From Capronia americana (taxonomy: Eukaryota; Ascomycota; Eurotiomycetes; Chaetothyriales; Herpotrichiellaceae), in contig JADWQD010000017.1 in NCBI GenBank assembly GCA_016110215.1, positions 868,001-932,000 of the forward strand: a stretch of 64,000 nt of DNA. The letters are read 5' to 3'. Positions 45,307-55,912 of this stretch are shown here, piece by piece. Each line of letters begins with the position of its first letter. Positions within the stretch are counted from its first letter, which is position 1. Both the position numbers and the translations under genes were made by a program. A model generated the notes under the pieces. That model was given only the letters and a program-made list of their open reading frames with translations, was not told the DNA's origin and ran no database searches.

Positions 45307-46113
45307 TCAGGAGACATCACTGGACTGGCAATACTTCCTCTCTCCTATGCACAGTACAAAGGGGAAACGCTGCATCACTCCCTGGTCGGGCTCTCTCGAC
45401 CGTGGCTCGTCCCCGAACTCGCCCTCAAACTTCTCCACCATCTTGTCCATGCTCCAGGCAGCCTTGACCCGGACGTTGACAAACCCAACCTCGTTCATCA
45501 AGGCCTCCATGGTGTCGGCATGGATTCCATGCCTCTCGACCCCGCCCATTCTTGATTTCGGGTGGAAACTCTTCGACTCTGGACCGGTATCTTCAAAGTC
45601 CGTCAAGGCAACGCTTCCCCCGTCCTTAAGACAACCAAGCATGGTGGTCAAAACGGCCCTCAGGTCTTGAATGTGGTGCAAGACAAGGTGTGAGGTGATT
45701 AGATCAAACTTCAGCCTCTTCCCCTCGGATTTCTCCTCATCAGCAGGGGGCAGGTGTTGATCCTCGGGATCCTCCAGCAACACAGCGACCGGAACGATGT
45801 TCTGTGGAGCGTCAGATCGCCCCAACTTTGTCTTCAGGACGTCAATCATTCCCTGGGCTGCATCAACAGCCACATAATGCCGCGCATGGGGTGCGAGCAT
45901 GCACGATAGAAGTCCCGTGCCACATCCTATCTCGAGGATGTCCAGCTTCTCCCTCCCTGGTGCGTCCTGCAGTGCTGGGAACTGGTTGATGATGGCCTTC
46001 GCTGCTTGTTTGCTGGCTTCATGGACAAACGGGTTTTTGTCCCAGTTCGCAGCTTCTGCGTTGAAGCGTTCATTACCGTTCCCGGCTGAGAGGGACGAGA
46101 CCGCGCTTGCCAT
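45307..46113 (-). CDS. Class I SAM-dependent methyltransferase
   Basis: 268 residues, one exon, soluble. Motif I is clear (LDILEIGCGTGLLSCMLAP, about residues 58-76), followed by motif II YVAVDAAQGMIDVLK and motif post-I/IV FDLITSHLVLHHIQDL near residues 140-155. The C-terminal part carries GSVALTDFEDTG and WSMDKMVEKFEGEF. The fold resembles methyltransferase type 11/UbiE-like enzymes; the substrate is unknown. It is divergent from the 2-hydroxyacyl-CoA lyase with a 598-base shared promoter, and could belong to the neighbouring lipid-polyketide genes or be unrelated. Confidence 0.88.
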   Translation of the reverse strand: MASAVSSLSAGNGNERFNAEAANWDKNPFVHEASKQAAKAIINQFPALQDAPGREKLDILEIGCGTGLLSCMLAPHARHYVAVDAAQGMIDVLKTKLGRSDAPQNIVPVAVLLEDPEDQHLPPADEEKSEGKRLKFDLITSHLVLHHIQDLRAVLTTMLGCLKDGGSVALTDFEDTGPESKSFHPKSRMGGVERHGIHADTMEALMNEVGFVNVRVKAAWSMDKMVEKFEGEFGDEPRSREPDQGVMQRFPFVLCIGERKYCQSSDVS

Positions 46114-46711
46114 CGGTTACCGAGTACTGAGGATATCCAAGCACAGCACCACTTCTCTGACAGGTATGTTGATGCCCGACACTATCTTGCCAACGTCTCG
46201 AACAGTACCGATCAGTCGTGCTCGATGCAGGGTTGTCTTCAGCTCTATGGTGAGAACAGACGTCAGCTCGTGCCAGCTCGTCCTGCGGAGACATTCTCAG
46301 CCGGCAATCTCCATGACCTTGACCTCGGCTGCTACTTCCCTCCCCAAGCTCTGCGGACGACCAGCTCGGAGATGGCTTTCGAGCATTGCGGCTCTTACAA
46401 CCAAACTATGAATGAGGCTCGAAGTATTCCAGACAACCACCACCAGGGATACGCACACTTGTCGGATGTGATAGGCCCGGCTATGGCATGGATTTCCTGA
46501 TCGAGGACCTCGGCCCATCACGCCATTCTGCATCCAGATTGACTCGTCTCCGCATTTCACTCGTCTCTATATCGCGGGGAATGGTCCGGGTCAGACGAAA
46601 GGTGTCAACAAACGAACTGGACGACCAGCATCGTGTTACTTCTGAGACGAGGAGATGAGCTGTTAGTGGCGTCCATCCGCACAGAATCAGCGTCCTCTCG
46701 TTACTTCTATC
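46114..46711. promoter_or_regulatory. Bidirectional promoter, methyltransferase / 2-hydroxyacyl-CoA lyase
   Basis: 598 bases between two divergent starts. It contains two copies of CCTCGG, at 46323-46328 and 46508-46513. CCTCGG is the core bound by FarA/FarB-type fatty-acid regulators in filamentous fungi (established knowledge), so fatty-acid induction of the lyase is plausible; about 0.3 copies would be expected by chance in this length. Confidence 0.5.
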
Positions 46712-48644
46712 ATGACTGCTCCGACAGGTGCACAGGTAATCGCCCAAGCGTTGCACGATCTTGGAGTCACGGTCATTCACACATTGGTCGGACTTCCCGT
46801 TGCTGAAATTGCGGAAGAAGCCATTGATCTGGGCATCCATGTGATAGGATATCGGAATGAACAGGCTTGCAGTTATGCAGCCTCGGCATATGGCTACCTT
46901 ACAGGGCAACCAGGGGTTTGTATATTGACCGGTGGGCCGGGGATGCTTCATGGGATAGCAGGAGTAAGCGGTTCCCTCAACAGCGCTATCGGTGTCTGAT
47001 GGGAACCTCACTGAGTATATGCGGCAGATCGGCAATGCTTCAGCAAATGCATTTCCACTCCTGGTCCTTGGAGGGTCCTCTGAATCCAGCCTTTCCACGA
47101 AAGGAGGCTTTCAGGAAATGGACGCTGTCTCTCTGTTGACACCACATACCAAGTTCGCAACGCGTCCTACCTCCAGGAACCCTCCTACCATCGCGGCAGC
47201 CATCCGCAATGCATATCGAATCGCTTGGTACGGACGGCCGGGACCGACGTTCGTGGATTTGCCGACTGAATTGATCATGCAACCCGTCATTCCTGCTAGA
47301 AGATCAACGTCTCACTCGCCCATTATTGTCTCTCCTCCACCAAAGCCAGCAGGCGATCCAGACTTCGTCCGCTTAGCAGCGAGGCTTCTCCAGTCCGCCT
47401 CGTGTCCACTCGTCATTGTCGGCAAAGGCGCAGGATACTCTCGCGCCGAGGACTCCATCCGCAACCTTGTCAAAGCACACAACCTGCCTTTCCTGCCGAC
47501 ACCAATGGGTAAAGGCGTCATTCCCGATTCTCACCTGCTAAACACGTCTTCTGCCCGATCAGCCGCATTAAGGAATGCCGATGTGATTCTTCTTCTGGGC
47601 GCGAGGTTGAATTGGATCCTCCACTTCGGCGAGGCTCCCAAGTACAGACCAGATCTAAAGGTTATTCAAGTAGATATCTCGGCTGAGGAGCTGGGTCGAA
47701 CGAACAGCCTTGGGCAGCCATCGGTGAGCATTTTCGGGGACATCGGGCTAGTTGTCGATCAACTCCATGGCGAACTCGGCGTGGATTGGAAAGCACTCCC
47801 GCAAGCAACGATCCGCCCATCACCCTCGAGCCAACCAGCCACTCCGTACGTTTCCCTCCTCTCGTCCGCAGCCTCCAAGAATGAAGCCCGCTCCCACAAG
47901 CTCGCCCATACGCCCACCCTTCCAGGCACTCACCTGACGTACGAACGCACGTACCACATCATCAAAACCACACTAGACGCGCTCTCACCACCTTCCGATG
48001 GCGAGCTGGTCTACGTCTCCGAAGGCGCCAATACAATGGATATCTCTCGCTCAGCATTCCCCCTGGAACACCCACGCCATAGACTCGACGCGGGCACGTA
48101 CGCCACCATGGGGGTCGGGATGGGGTACGCAATCGCCGCATGGGCAGCGTACAATCTCCCGCAACGGCGGAAGAAAATCATCGCCCTGGAAGGAGACTCA
48201 GCCTTTGGATTCTCAGGCATGGAGGTCGAGACCATGGCGAGGCACAAAATGGACGTCATGATCGTGGTCATGAATAACAGTGGGATCTACAAAGGCGATG
48301 CGTTGACCCCGGACGCGTGGAACGAAATGCAGAAGCAGACCACAGCCAACGACACGAAGGCTGAAATCCCAGACGGTAAGGCGGCGAAAGCACGGAAAGG
48401 CCTCAGGAGCACATCCCTCCTGTACGAGACGAGGTACGAAAAGATGGCCGATATGGTGGGAGGGAGAGGCTGGTTCATTCGCACGGAAGCCGAGTTGGCC
48501 GAGGCGACGAGGGCGGCGTTCCTTGAAAGGGAGAAGGTCTGTGTCTTGAATGTGATTATCGATCCGGGCTTGAATAGTGCTGCACAGTTCGGATGGATGG
48601 ACCAGCAGGAGAAGCATGCCGGAGGCGGGGAGAGTAAATTGTAA
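46712..48644 (+). CDS. HACL1: 2-hydroxyacyl-CoA lyase, peroxisomal, ThDP-dependent
   Basis: Cleaves 2-hydroxyacyl-CoA to formyl-CoA and a shortened aldehyde in peroxisomal alpha-oxidation. Model join(46712..46963, 47028..48644), 622 residues; a 64-base phase-0 intron starts GTAAGC. The ThDP catalytic Glu lies in GYRNEQACSYAASAYG, then TGGPGMLHGIAG, and PLLVLGGSSESS directly after the splice. The central domain (LLLGARLNWILHFGEAP) is typical of the family. The ThDP/Mg motif is EGDSAFGFSGMEVETM ... MIVVMNNSGIY, which matches human HACL1 closely. The last three residues are SKL, a canonical PTS1. An oxalyl-CoA decarboxylase assignment is the alternative. The gene is convergent with the P450. Confidence 0.92.
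48642..48644 (+). other. End of the PTS1-bearing CDS (stop codon after SKL)
   Basis: The stop codon TAA directly follows the codons for Ser-Lys-Leu (48633-48641), which place the lyase in the peroxisome by the standard PTS1 rule. Confidence 0.85.
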
Positions 48645-48912
48645 ATTGTGAACGGTACACATACCCGGACAGCAGGAAGGGATGATGATCTGTTGATGTC
48701 GATCCCCAATGATCCAACGTGAGGGAGCGCTTCTCTATTGTCCGATTACGGCACATATGGTTCGGCGGGGAGGATGAGGATGAAGGCGAGTGAGAGAGGA
48801 ACCGCACAGAACGGACAAGTATTGCCCGTCCGCAGCTGATCACTAAAACGCGCCAATTTGGATTACTGCTTCCCAAGACTGAGATTCCTCCTCCCTATGT
48901 ACTTGCTGTTCG

Positions 48913-50784
48913 TCATGCCCCGTCCCCATCCTCTATTTGCACCTTCCTCTTCCTCTCTGCCACGGCCTCTCTCCTCCTCTGCCTGACCCGTACGGGCAAC
49001 CCGCCTTCCATAGGCAACGTCAAGCTATTGGCACTCCTCCTCTCGCCAGTCCCGGCATCCATGTGCAACCCATCATTCACCTCGTCGAACTCCCATTCGG
49101 CCAGCAACCTCACGAGCACCCAACACGCCATGACCTCGGCCATTTTCTTGCCCAGGCACGACCGCGGCCCGCCGTTGAAGACGGGGAACTCGCCCACGGA
49201 ACGACCAGCTCCCGTGAAGTGCACATCGTCGCCGCCGCCGGTGTCTTTCTCGAGCCACCGCGCGGGGTTGAACGAGTGGGCGTCCGGGCCGAATGTGCTG
49301 GTCGAGCGGTTCAACGCCCATATGCACCACACGACGATCGCCCCGGGGGGGAGAGATGTCCCGTCCGGGAGAGTGACGGGTTGGGTTGTCTCTTTGATTT
49401 CGAAGGGGACAGGCGGGTACAGCCGGAGGGACTCGTAGAATGTCGCCATGGTGTATGGGAGCGAGGTGGGTTGGAGGTGTGCGAGGTTGATAGCTGGAGA
49501 GGTGTCGTTAGATTGAAAGACCGCGTCGATCTCGTCTCTGACGCGTCGTAGGCATTCAGGGTGTCGGAGGAGGGCGTAGAGCGTCCAGGTCAAGCTCTGG
49601 GCTGTCGTGTCGCGGCCGGCGGAGAGGAAGTTCAACGCCGCGTCGGCGACGATCGTGGGGTCTCCGAGCGACTCGATCAGTGAGTCGATCAGGGTTCCGA
49701 ATCCCAGACCGTGGCCGTCCGCGTCGGGATCTGCGCGTTGTGTTTTGAGCTCGGCTTCCTCCTCGTGGGTGTTGGTCACGAGGCTTTCAAAGGCGTCTCG
49801 AGCGCGCCGTTTTCGAGCTGCAGTCACGATCTGCTTGCCGAACCGTTTCACCTCGACGAGCGAGGCCCGGAAAGATGCGCCTGTGAACAGCTCGGTGATG
49901 CGGTAGAGCGGATTCTGGAAGCGCAGGCCGATCTGTGACGAGGCGTGGTCGAATGCTTTGCTGAATGGCGATGAAGCGTCGATTTCCATCTATAGTACTT
50001 AGTTTTGAGTATTCCTGTCGAAAGTTCGACACACTTACATCGTAGGCCATGTGCCCGACGACCGTGGTCGTGAGATCATGAAACACCTTCTGCAGGTCGA
50101 TGACGGACCGGTCTTGGGCGGCCTGTAAAAGCGCTTCGCTTGTGGAGTCTTCGTACACGTCTGGCAGAACATCATCGACCATGACTTCGAGGTTCGTGCC
50201 GCTGAAGAACTTCAGCCCGGCCTTCCGTTGCGCGCGCCATAGTTCGCCTGACGCGTTGATGATACCGTAGCCTGGGCAAGGTGTCAGCGGAGGAATATGA
50301 AAACGAACAGACGCAGACGCGTGCGTGTGCAGTGCGAGCGGCGGCCTACCGAAGAGATCCCACGAGCGGTCTGTAAAGAATTGTCCCTTGGTGATGGATG
50401 CTTCATTCTTGAGTACGTACTCGAGCACGGCGGGGCTGTTGATGACCACGCCAGGCGGCAGAGAAGGGACGGAGATCTCGAACGTCTCGTCGCCGAACGC
50501 CCTCTGGCACTTGACAAACCAGTCGAAGAGAACGTGCCGTGGTTTGAGGAACTGGATGGCATTGCCGAGGATTGGAAGCGAGTCGGAAGGACGGCTGCGT
50601 GATTGTTAACCTTTGTGTTTTAGACAGCATGTCGAGGCCATGTTAGTTGGCAAGGGTGTGAGGGTGCGAGTGCTTGCCTGAGTCTTTGGCCGTGGCGATG
50701 GATTCTGGCCCTCCCCGCGCAAGCATGGACGGCGAGGACGAGTATCCCAAGCACGAGGGCAATCAATGTGGTAAGCCAGATCAT
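48913..50784 (-). CDS. Cytochrome P450, CYP52/CYP539-like (fatty-acid or alkane hydroxylase type)
   Basis: Model complement(join(48913..49989, 50039..50271, 50350..50594, 50678..50784)), 553 residues. Intron 1 uses a GC-AG pair (donor GCAAGC), and it is the only splice found that keeps phase: HGQRL joins SRPSDSLPILGN. Introns 2 and 3 are GT-AG (78 and 49 bases). An N-terminal ER anchor covers about residues 1-22. Further motifs are the I-helix AGRDTTAQ, ExxR in YESLRLYPPVP, and the heme loop FNGGPRSCLG with Cys473. The N-terminal segments RSWDLFGYGIINASGELWRAQRKAGL are typical of CYP52/CYP539-clan enzymes that oxidise terminal carbons of fatty chains. Substrate is inferred. It is divergent from the polyketide synthase. 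Confidence 0.9.
50595..50677 (-). other. GC-AG intron in the P450 gene
   Basis: The 83-base intron begins GCAAGC and ends CACGCAG on the minus strand. Position -1 of the donor is G, as usual for GC donors, and no GT donor nearby preserves the reading phase. Confidence 0.7.
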
Positions 50785-51481
50785 CGCTGCTGTGATTCGT
50801 CGGCAGCGGTCGCCCGCAACCGCTGGGCAATGTGGCCCTCACGCCATGCCTCAGAGATCTTATCCAGATCCCGGGTGGCGAAGATGGCGAGGCTTCTCAC
50901 GAGTAGCTGCGGGCCGTGACGTGGATGGGGGTGGCTGGCTGGCTTTGTACGGGCGTAGCTACGAGATGATGGACGGGTGATGGACGGGTGAAGAGAGCAC
51001 CACGAGGTACCATGTGCTGTGCGAAGTGCAGACGGCCACTCGGAGCTGCTCAGTTCCTGACATGATGACTATTTTCTGCAACATCCCAGATCGTGATTAG
51101 GTCGATGCTGTCACTGGCTCTGGCCAGCGGTGATGATATCCCCGGGGTCATGATTCGTGGGATCCGTCCATGGTCGACCTCCGAGGCGCGCACACGATCA
51201 CCCGGCAACAATCGTTCCCATCGTTTCGACAGCGCTGACTTCACCACCGCCACCAAAAGCTGGGGCTGTACTGTCTGTCTATCCTGTCGTCGCCGCCAGT
51301 TGAGACCTCGAGCACCTTTCGTTACTGTCGCTCATTTACACGTCACTCAAAGCTACCCTCCTTAGACGCTTCTGTTTCAATTGCGTTTCACACAATGCGA
51401 TAATATCCCCACGTCACCATTTGAGATTCTGTTGGGGTTCGCATTCCAAGCACCAGATCCCGACCCCAAGCTTCGACAGCA
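50785..51481. promoter_or_regulatory. Bidirectional promoter, P450 / type III polyketide synthase
   Basis: 697 bases between divergent starts. It contains one CCGAGG (reverse complement of CCTCGG) at 51181-51186 and a short direct repeat of TGATGGACGGG near 50965-50990. Shared control of the two genes is inferred from the arrangement. Confidence 0.45.
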
Positions 51482-52812
51482 ATGTCGCCCTCCGTGCTTC
51501 ACAGCAAGGTCACGCCGCCGTACCAGAGGCCGAACCTGTACATCCATGGCATTGGCGTGGAATATCCTCCCTACGAGATCAAGCCAGAACATGTGGAAAC
51601 TCTGGCACGCCGGTTCTATCCCAGCACCCCTGCGTAAATTTGCCGCCCGAGATTCTCAATGAGTATCGCTACTGACCTCGATCTCTAGGCTCGAGAAGGT
51701 CCTGAGGATCAACGAATACACGGGGATTGACACTCGGTCCGCGATAGGGACTATTGATCACCCCATTGCGAATGCGCCGGATCCGCCGTCGATCGCCGAG
51801 CTATGCGATCTCTTTCTGGATCACGGCGTGAAATTGTCCATCGAGGCGTGCCGCAAAGCCATCAAGCAATGGGGCGGTGACCTATCCGAAATCACTCACG
51901 TTGTCGCGACCACCTGCACAAACTCGGCGAATCCTGGCTACGATCATTATGTCATCAAGGGGCTCGGTTTGAATCAGAGCGTGGAGAAGGTTCTTCTGCA
52001 CGGAGTAGGGTGTTCTGGTGGGTTGGGCGCCTTGCGAACTGCCGCAAACATCGCTCTTGGCTCCAGCTTCCGGCGAAAGCCTGCGCGGATCCTGGTCTTT
52101 GCGTGCGAGATTTCAAGTACTCTTGTTCGATCCGAGCTGGAATCGATCCACAAGGATCAGGAGGTCAGGATAGGCGTGGCGTTGTTCAGCGACTGTGCGT
52201 CTGCGGTGGTGTTGGGCAATGGATTCAGTGACCGATTCGACGAAGAGCCGGTCCTTGAGCTGTTGGGCTGGGACCACAGAATCATCGAGGATACGGAGAA
52301 AGACCTGGGATTTGACGTCGACCCTGTCGGTAAGAGGAGCAACACCCATTGGTGATGCCCAGCAGCTAATATCCATCCCAGGCTGGAAGGTTGTCTTGAC
52401 ACAGCGAGTGCCTAAATTGGCGTCGGCTGCAGTTCCTCCCATGTTCGAAGACCTGGTCGGATCAATACCAGAGCTGGTCGACCAAGGAAAGTTCAAGGCC
52501 TCAGATTACGACTGGGCCCTTCATCCTGGTGGTTCCACCGTTATCTCTGGGGTCGAACGAGCGATGAAATTGAGGCCCGAGCTGCTCCGAGCGAGCTATG
52601 AGATCTACATCACTCACGGCAACAGCTCTAGCGCAACCATCTTCAGTGTTATGAACCGGTTGTTGGAAGGCGAGACCACTGAGCACATCGTCGGTTGTGC
52701 CTTTGGTCCAGGCATCGCGGTGGAGATGATGATGTTCAAGAGAACCAGTCAGATCTCTGATCCAGGAACAGCAAGTCCAACGGAGACGCTGGTCGCCGAG
52801 GATGTTGACTGA
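51482..52812 (+). CDS. Type III polyketide synthase (chalcone-synthase-like)
   Basis: Condenses an acyl-CoA starter with malonyl-CoA to make pyrones, resorcinols or resorcylic acids; fungal members usually prefer long fatty starters. Model join(51482..51633, 51689..52329, 52382..52812), 407 residues; introns of 55 and 52 bases. The catalytic triad is present: Cys159 in HGVGCSGGLGAL, His312 in ALHPGGSTVISG, Asn345 in THGNSSSATIF. Spacing Cys-His is 153 and His-Asn 33 residues, the latter as in alfalfa CHS2 (His303/Asn336). The fungal hallmark block TTCTNSANPGYDHYVIKGLG is present. Chain-length specificity cannot be read here. It sits between the P450 and a small membrane protein. Confidence 0.95.
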
Positions 52813-52845
52813 CCTCGAAGGGGGTTGATGGATGATGAACATTTC

Positions 52846-53259
52846 TCAGCTAGGCAGTCCACAGTACAAGGCCTTCCAGGCGTGGTGGAGTAGCGTGGCA
52901 CAACATAGCACGTGTACCAATAAGTATAGGGCTGCTTCGGTAAGAAAGGTCGGTTCCCGCGTGCGTGACTGCCTAGTCAACCTCTCAAGCGATCTCAAGG
53001 AGGGGGCGATATGATAGACTGCCAAAGCGCCAGCCACTTTGCCAGACGTCTCGTCTATAGGATGCCGGAGGAACACCATTGCCACCAGGACAGTGGCGAA
53101 GAGAAGCACGGCGTATTGCCGTATCACCGGATGAGCATAAGGCGTGTACGTCCCAAGCTGGCGCGAAGGAAACAGGTAAAAGGAGAGACACGCCGGGATC
53201 TCGATAGCGATATGAATCAAGAAACCCCAATGGCATGAAAGCACGCTGTCGTAGTACAT
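52846..53259 (-). CDS. Small multi-span membrane protein beside the type III PKS
   Basis: At least 137 residues with three or four hydrophobic segments: about residues 10-30 (HWGFLIHIAIEIPACLSFYL), 47-64 (RQYAVLLFATVLVAMVFL), a weaker 74-88 and 105-127 (ALYLLVHVLCCATLLHHAW). A charged pair HPIDETSGKVAG lies between spans 2 and 3, and a basic loop (RLTRQSRTREP) precedes the last. The 53259 ATG is the first in frame; upstream lies TCATTTTCAG, a good acceptor, so a first exon may exist further up that I could not fix. No family recognised. Its stop is 34 bases from the PKS stop. Confidence 0.65.
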   Translation of the reverse strand: MYYDSVLSCHWGFLIHIAIEIPACLSFYLFPSRQLGTYTPYAHPVIRQYAVLLFATVLVAMVFLRHPIDETSGKVAGALAVYHIAPSLRSLERLTRQSRTREPTFLTEAALYLLVHVLCCATLLHHAWKALYCGLPS

Positions 53260-53605
53260 CTCGTCCCTACTGTCGCTTCCTGAAAATGACAAAGACAAAA
53301 GGAGATGGATATCGTACAATATCACAAGCTAAAGATAGCTGGCGAGCCGGCGAGGAGCACTTAGTTAAAGCTGATCGCGGTTCCGCCCAATTCCCGGCTT
53401 GGGGCGCCACGAGGCGGATGACGTCTTCAAAAGCTGAAACTAAACTGGAAACAAACACGACTCGCGCGAATGTGCGCAAATGCTTTGGGGATGCTGTCAA
53501 AGACATTCGAGATGTGCGAACACGTTATATCTGAAGCCACCCCGCTGCCTGACAGTGTCGTGGACTGTCGGGGCAGCAGCTTGAGACATATCCTGCTTCT
53601 CCATC
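53260..53605. promoter_or_regulatory. Bidirectional promoter, small membrane protein / membrane methyltransferase
   Basis: About 346 bases between divergent starts, possibly including an unmodelled first exon or 5' UTR intron of the small membrane protein (an acceptor-like TCATTTTCAG lies on its strand about 24 bases before its ATG). Confidence 0.4.
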
Positions 53606-54601
53606 ATGTCGGACAGGCAGAACGTGTGGCTGCGTAGGAGGCATTTCTTCGAGGTCAATGACCAGCCATGGTGAGTGTTGCAGCACATATTGTACTGCGA
53701 GGCATTTTACTGAGCAGCCCAGGTTCCCACAAACGCTCAGAGAAAAGGTGCAAGACTACCTGACACTGGGCTGGATCAACAAGTTCCCTTTCATTCAGCC
53801 TGTGTCACCAGCAGCCCTTGTCTCTCGTATCCTGTCCACCGTTCTAGGACCTCGAATCACCGAGTATGTCTACGTGGACTTCGCGTCTGGAGCGGGTGGC
53901 CCAACACCATACATTGAGAATCACCTGAACAGCGAGCTGCGCGCTGCGGAGAAGGAGGAAGTCCAGTTCGTTCTGACAGACATCAGCCCTCATGTGGGCG
54001 CATGGGAAATGGCTAGGGAAAACAGCAAGAACATCAGTTATATTCCCCAGAGCGTCGATGCCACAAATGCCCCTGCTGCAGAAACACTCCTCAAGGACTT
54101 ACCTGGCGTCAAGGGCAAGAAGGTCATGCGACTTTTCAGTCTGGCTTTTCATCACTTCGATGACGACCTTGCTGCAAAGGTTCTGGAAAACACGATTGAG
54201 ACATCCGATGGGTTCTGGTAAGCACATACTTCCCATTACGTTTGTTGCGGGGCTCTCTAACATGACTGGACAGCATCTTCGAACTCCAGTCCCGTCACTT
54301 CAGTTCGTTCATCCTCGTCAGTCTCCTCTGGCCGCTCGCCATGCTCATAACTCCATACTATTTCTGGCATTCACCAGGCCACTTGTTCTTCACTTATTTA
54401 GTGCCTATCGTCCCATTTATCTGGGTCTACGATGGTTACATCTCCTGTCTGAGGACGAGGACACCGAACGAGGTCGAGGCCCTACTCCGCCGCCACGTAC
54501 CAGGCGAGAAGCTTGCGAAGTGGAGGTTCCAAAGCGACCAGGTTTGCCACACGTGGCCCATAGGCTACCTCAACTGGATTATATGCCAGAAAGAGGATTG
54601 A
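53606..54601 (+). CDS. Membrane-anchored SAM-dependent methyltransferase
   Basis: Model join(53606..53670, 53723..54217, 54274..54601), 295 residues; introns of 52 and 56 bases. The N-terminus MSDRQNVWLRRRHFFEVNDQPW joins FPQTLREKVQDYLTLGWINK. Motif I is YVYVDFASGAGGPTP (about residues 76-90), and FVLTDISPHVGAWEMA holds the acidic SAM ribose contact. FSLAFHHFDDDLA marks motif IV. The C-terminal part has two hydrophobic segments, about residues 205-224 (FILVSLLWPLAMLITPYYFW) and 229-247 (LFFTYLVPIVPFIWVYDGY), followed by a soluble tail. This arrangement suggests a methyltransferase held at a membrane, suited to a lipid-like substrate such as an alkylpyrone or alkylresorcinol. That link to the PKS is inferred. 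Confidence 0.86.
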
Positions 54602-55912
54602 AGTTCGAGGTTGGATCACTGCTCAGCAGACGCTGGTTCGAATATTGAGGTCTTCCTAGATGAAGCGAGCAGTCTGTCAATGGCATCGTGATCGGCTCAT
54701 CCCTTCAGTTCAACGCCGCGGAAGTTGGAACCTGCCCTCATCATCACATGGAACGTGCTATATGCTTGTGCAGCCCGAGACATTATTTCTGCTTTCCCTT
54801 CAGCCCATTCTGGCTCTCACGCATTGACATGATGCCATCTCTGGCATCGATACTAGGAGATTACTTCTTGTGACACAGGTGATCGCGCCTTCCCTTCGCT
54901 CAAACCAAGGTGCTACTTCGCACAACACGCTGAATGCTGCTTCTATTCCACTTCGAGTCTCCCAAACAGTGATCGCTTTGTTCATACCGTATTGCATCAC
55001 CCATCGCGATATCTTAGAATCTGGTGCTGCTACAGCAGCGGGAAGCTTCAGAGCTTAGTTACGAAATGCATGCGTTAATGAGTTTAAGTATGCCCTTCTC
55101 TTGCCGCATATCGTAAACTGCCAGGATTTTTGGACAACGAAACGTGCTTTAACTCCGCATTTCCGAATCAGTCCCAGCAGCTAGCGCTCGCTAAATGTGT
55201 CCTGCCCGATTCTCGCTGCTCGGTGCCACGGGTCGCCTGGACGAGGAGGATGATGAATGGGTCTCGCCGGTCTACCGAAGACCGTGCATTTTGTTGAATC
55301 CTTGAGATATCAGCAGGGGGAATGCGGGACTTCCTTGTAAGCTCACACTTGTGAAAGAGCCCTTGGACATGGTAATTTCGAAGTTTCTGACTTGCAGACG
55401 TTTCGGCAGGTCTATTCTGCGGAACTTGTGGTCTGGGCTGAGATGCTTCGAATCAAGGGGTTCTGGTTTGCGGTAAAGAAACACAGCTGATAAAAGAGAA
55501 TTCCTTTTGAGGTCACTTCACCCTGTTTCGAAATCGCATGGTCAGGGTGATAAGCGGCATGTTTAGCCTTGGTCAGGCCATTGACGGCCAGGTCAACCTC
55601 ACCAGGCAACCGGCGTCGCCTTGCAGACATCTGCCACAACACGCCCGATGGAGGTGGGCGTCAATTCACGGAGTCGCCAACCTGCAGTGGCCACCGTTCC
55701 ACGAATCGACCTGAATTACATGGCCTCCGGCCTCCCAGGCTGTTGGGTGGATGTGCCTGTCTGGTGTTACTTGCCGCCTTTCATCAACTCGCCCTGCAAG
55801 GTACTAATCCGCTACATAAATGGGCCAGCTCCGCCGCGCGAGCTGTTAAGCTCTGGACCTGTCGACATGGTCGCCTTAGCACCGTCGTCAACCTGAATAC
55901 TCTGTTCTGGCT
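54602..55912. other. Intergenic region, about 1.3 kb, no clear gene
   Basis: Two co-directional genes flank it. It probably holds the methyltransferase 3' UTR and the promoter of the ankyrin gene. Short ORFs near 54688-54873 and 55569-55952 have no recognisable family. Confidence 0.45.
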
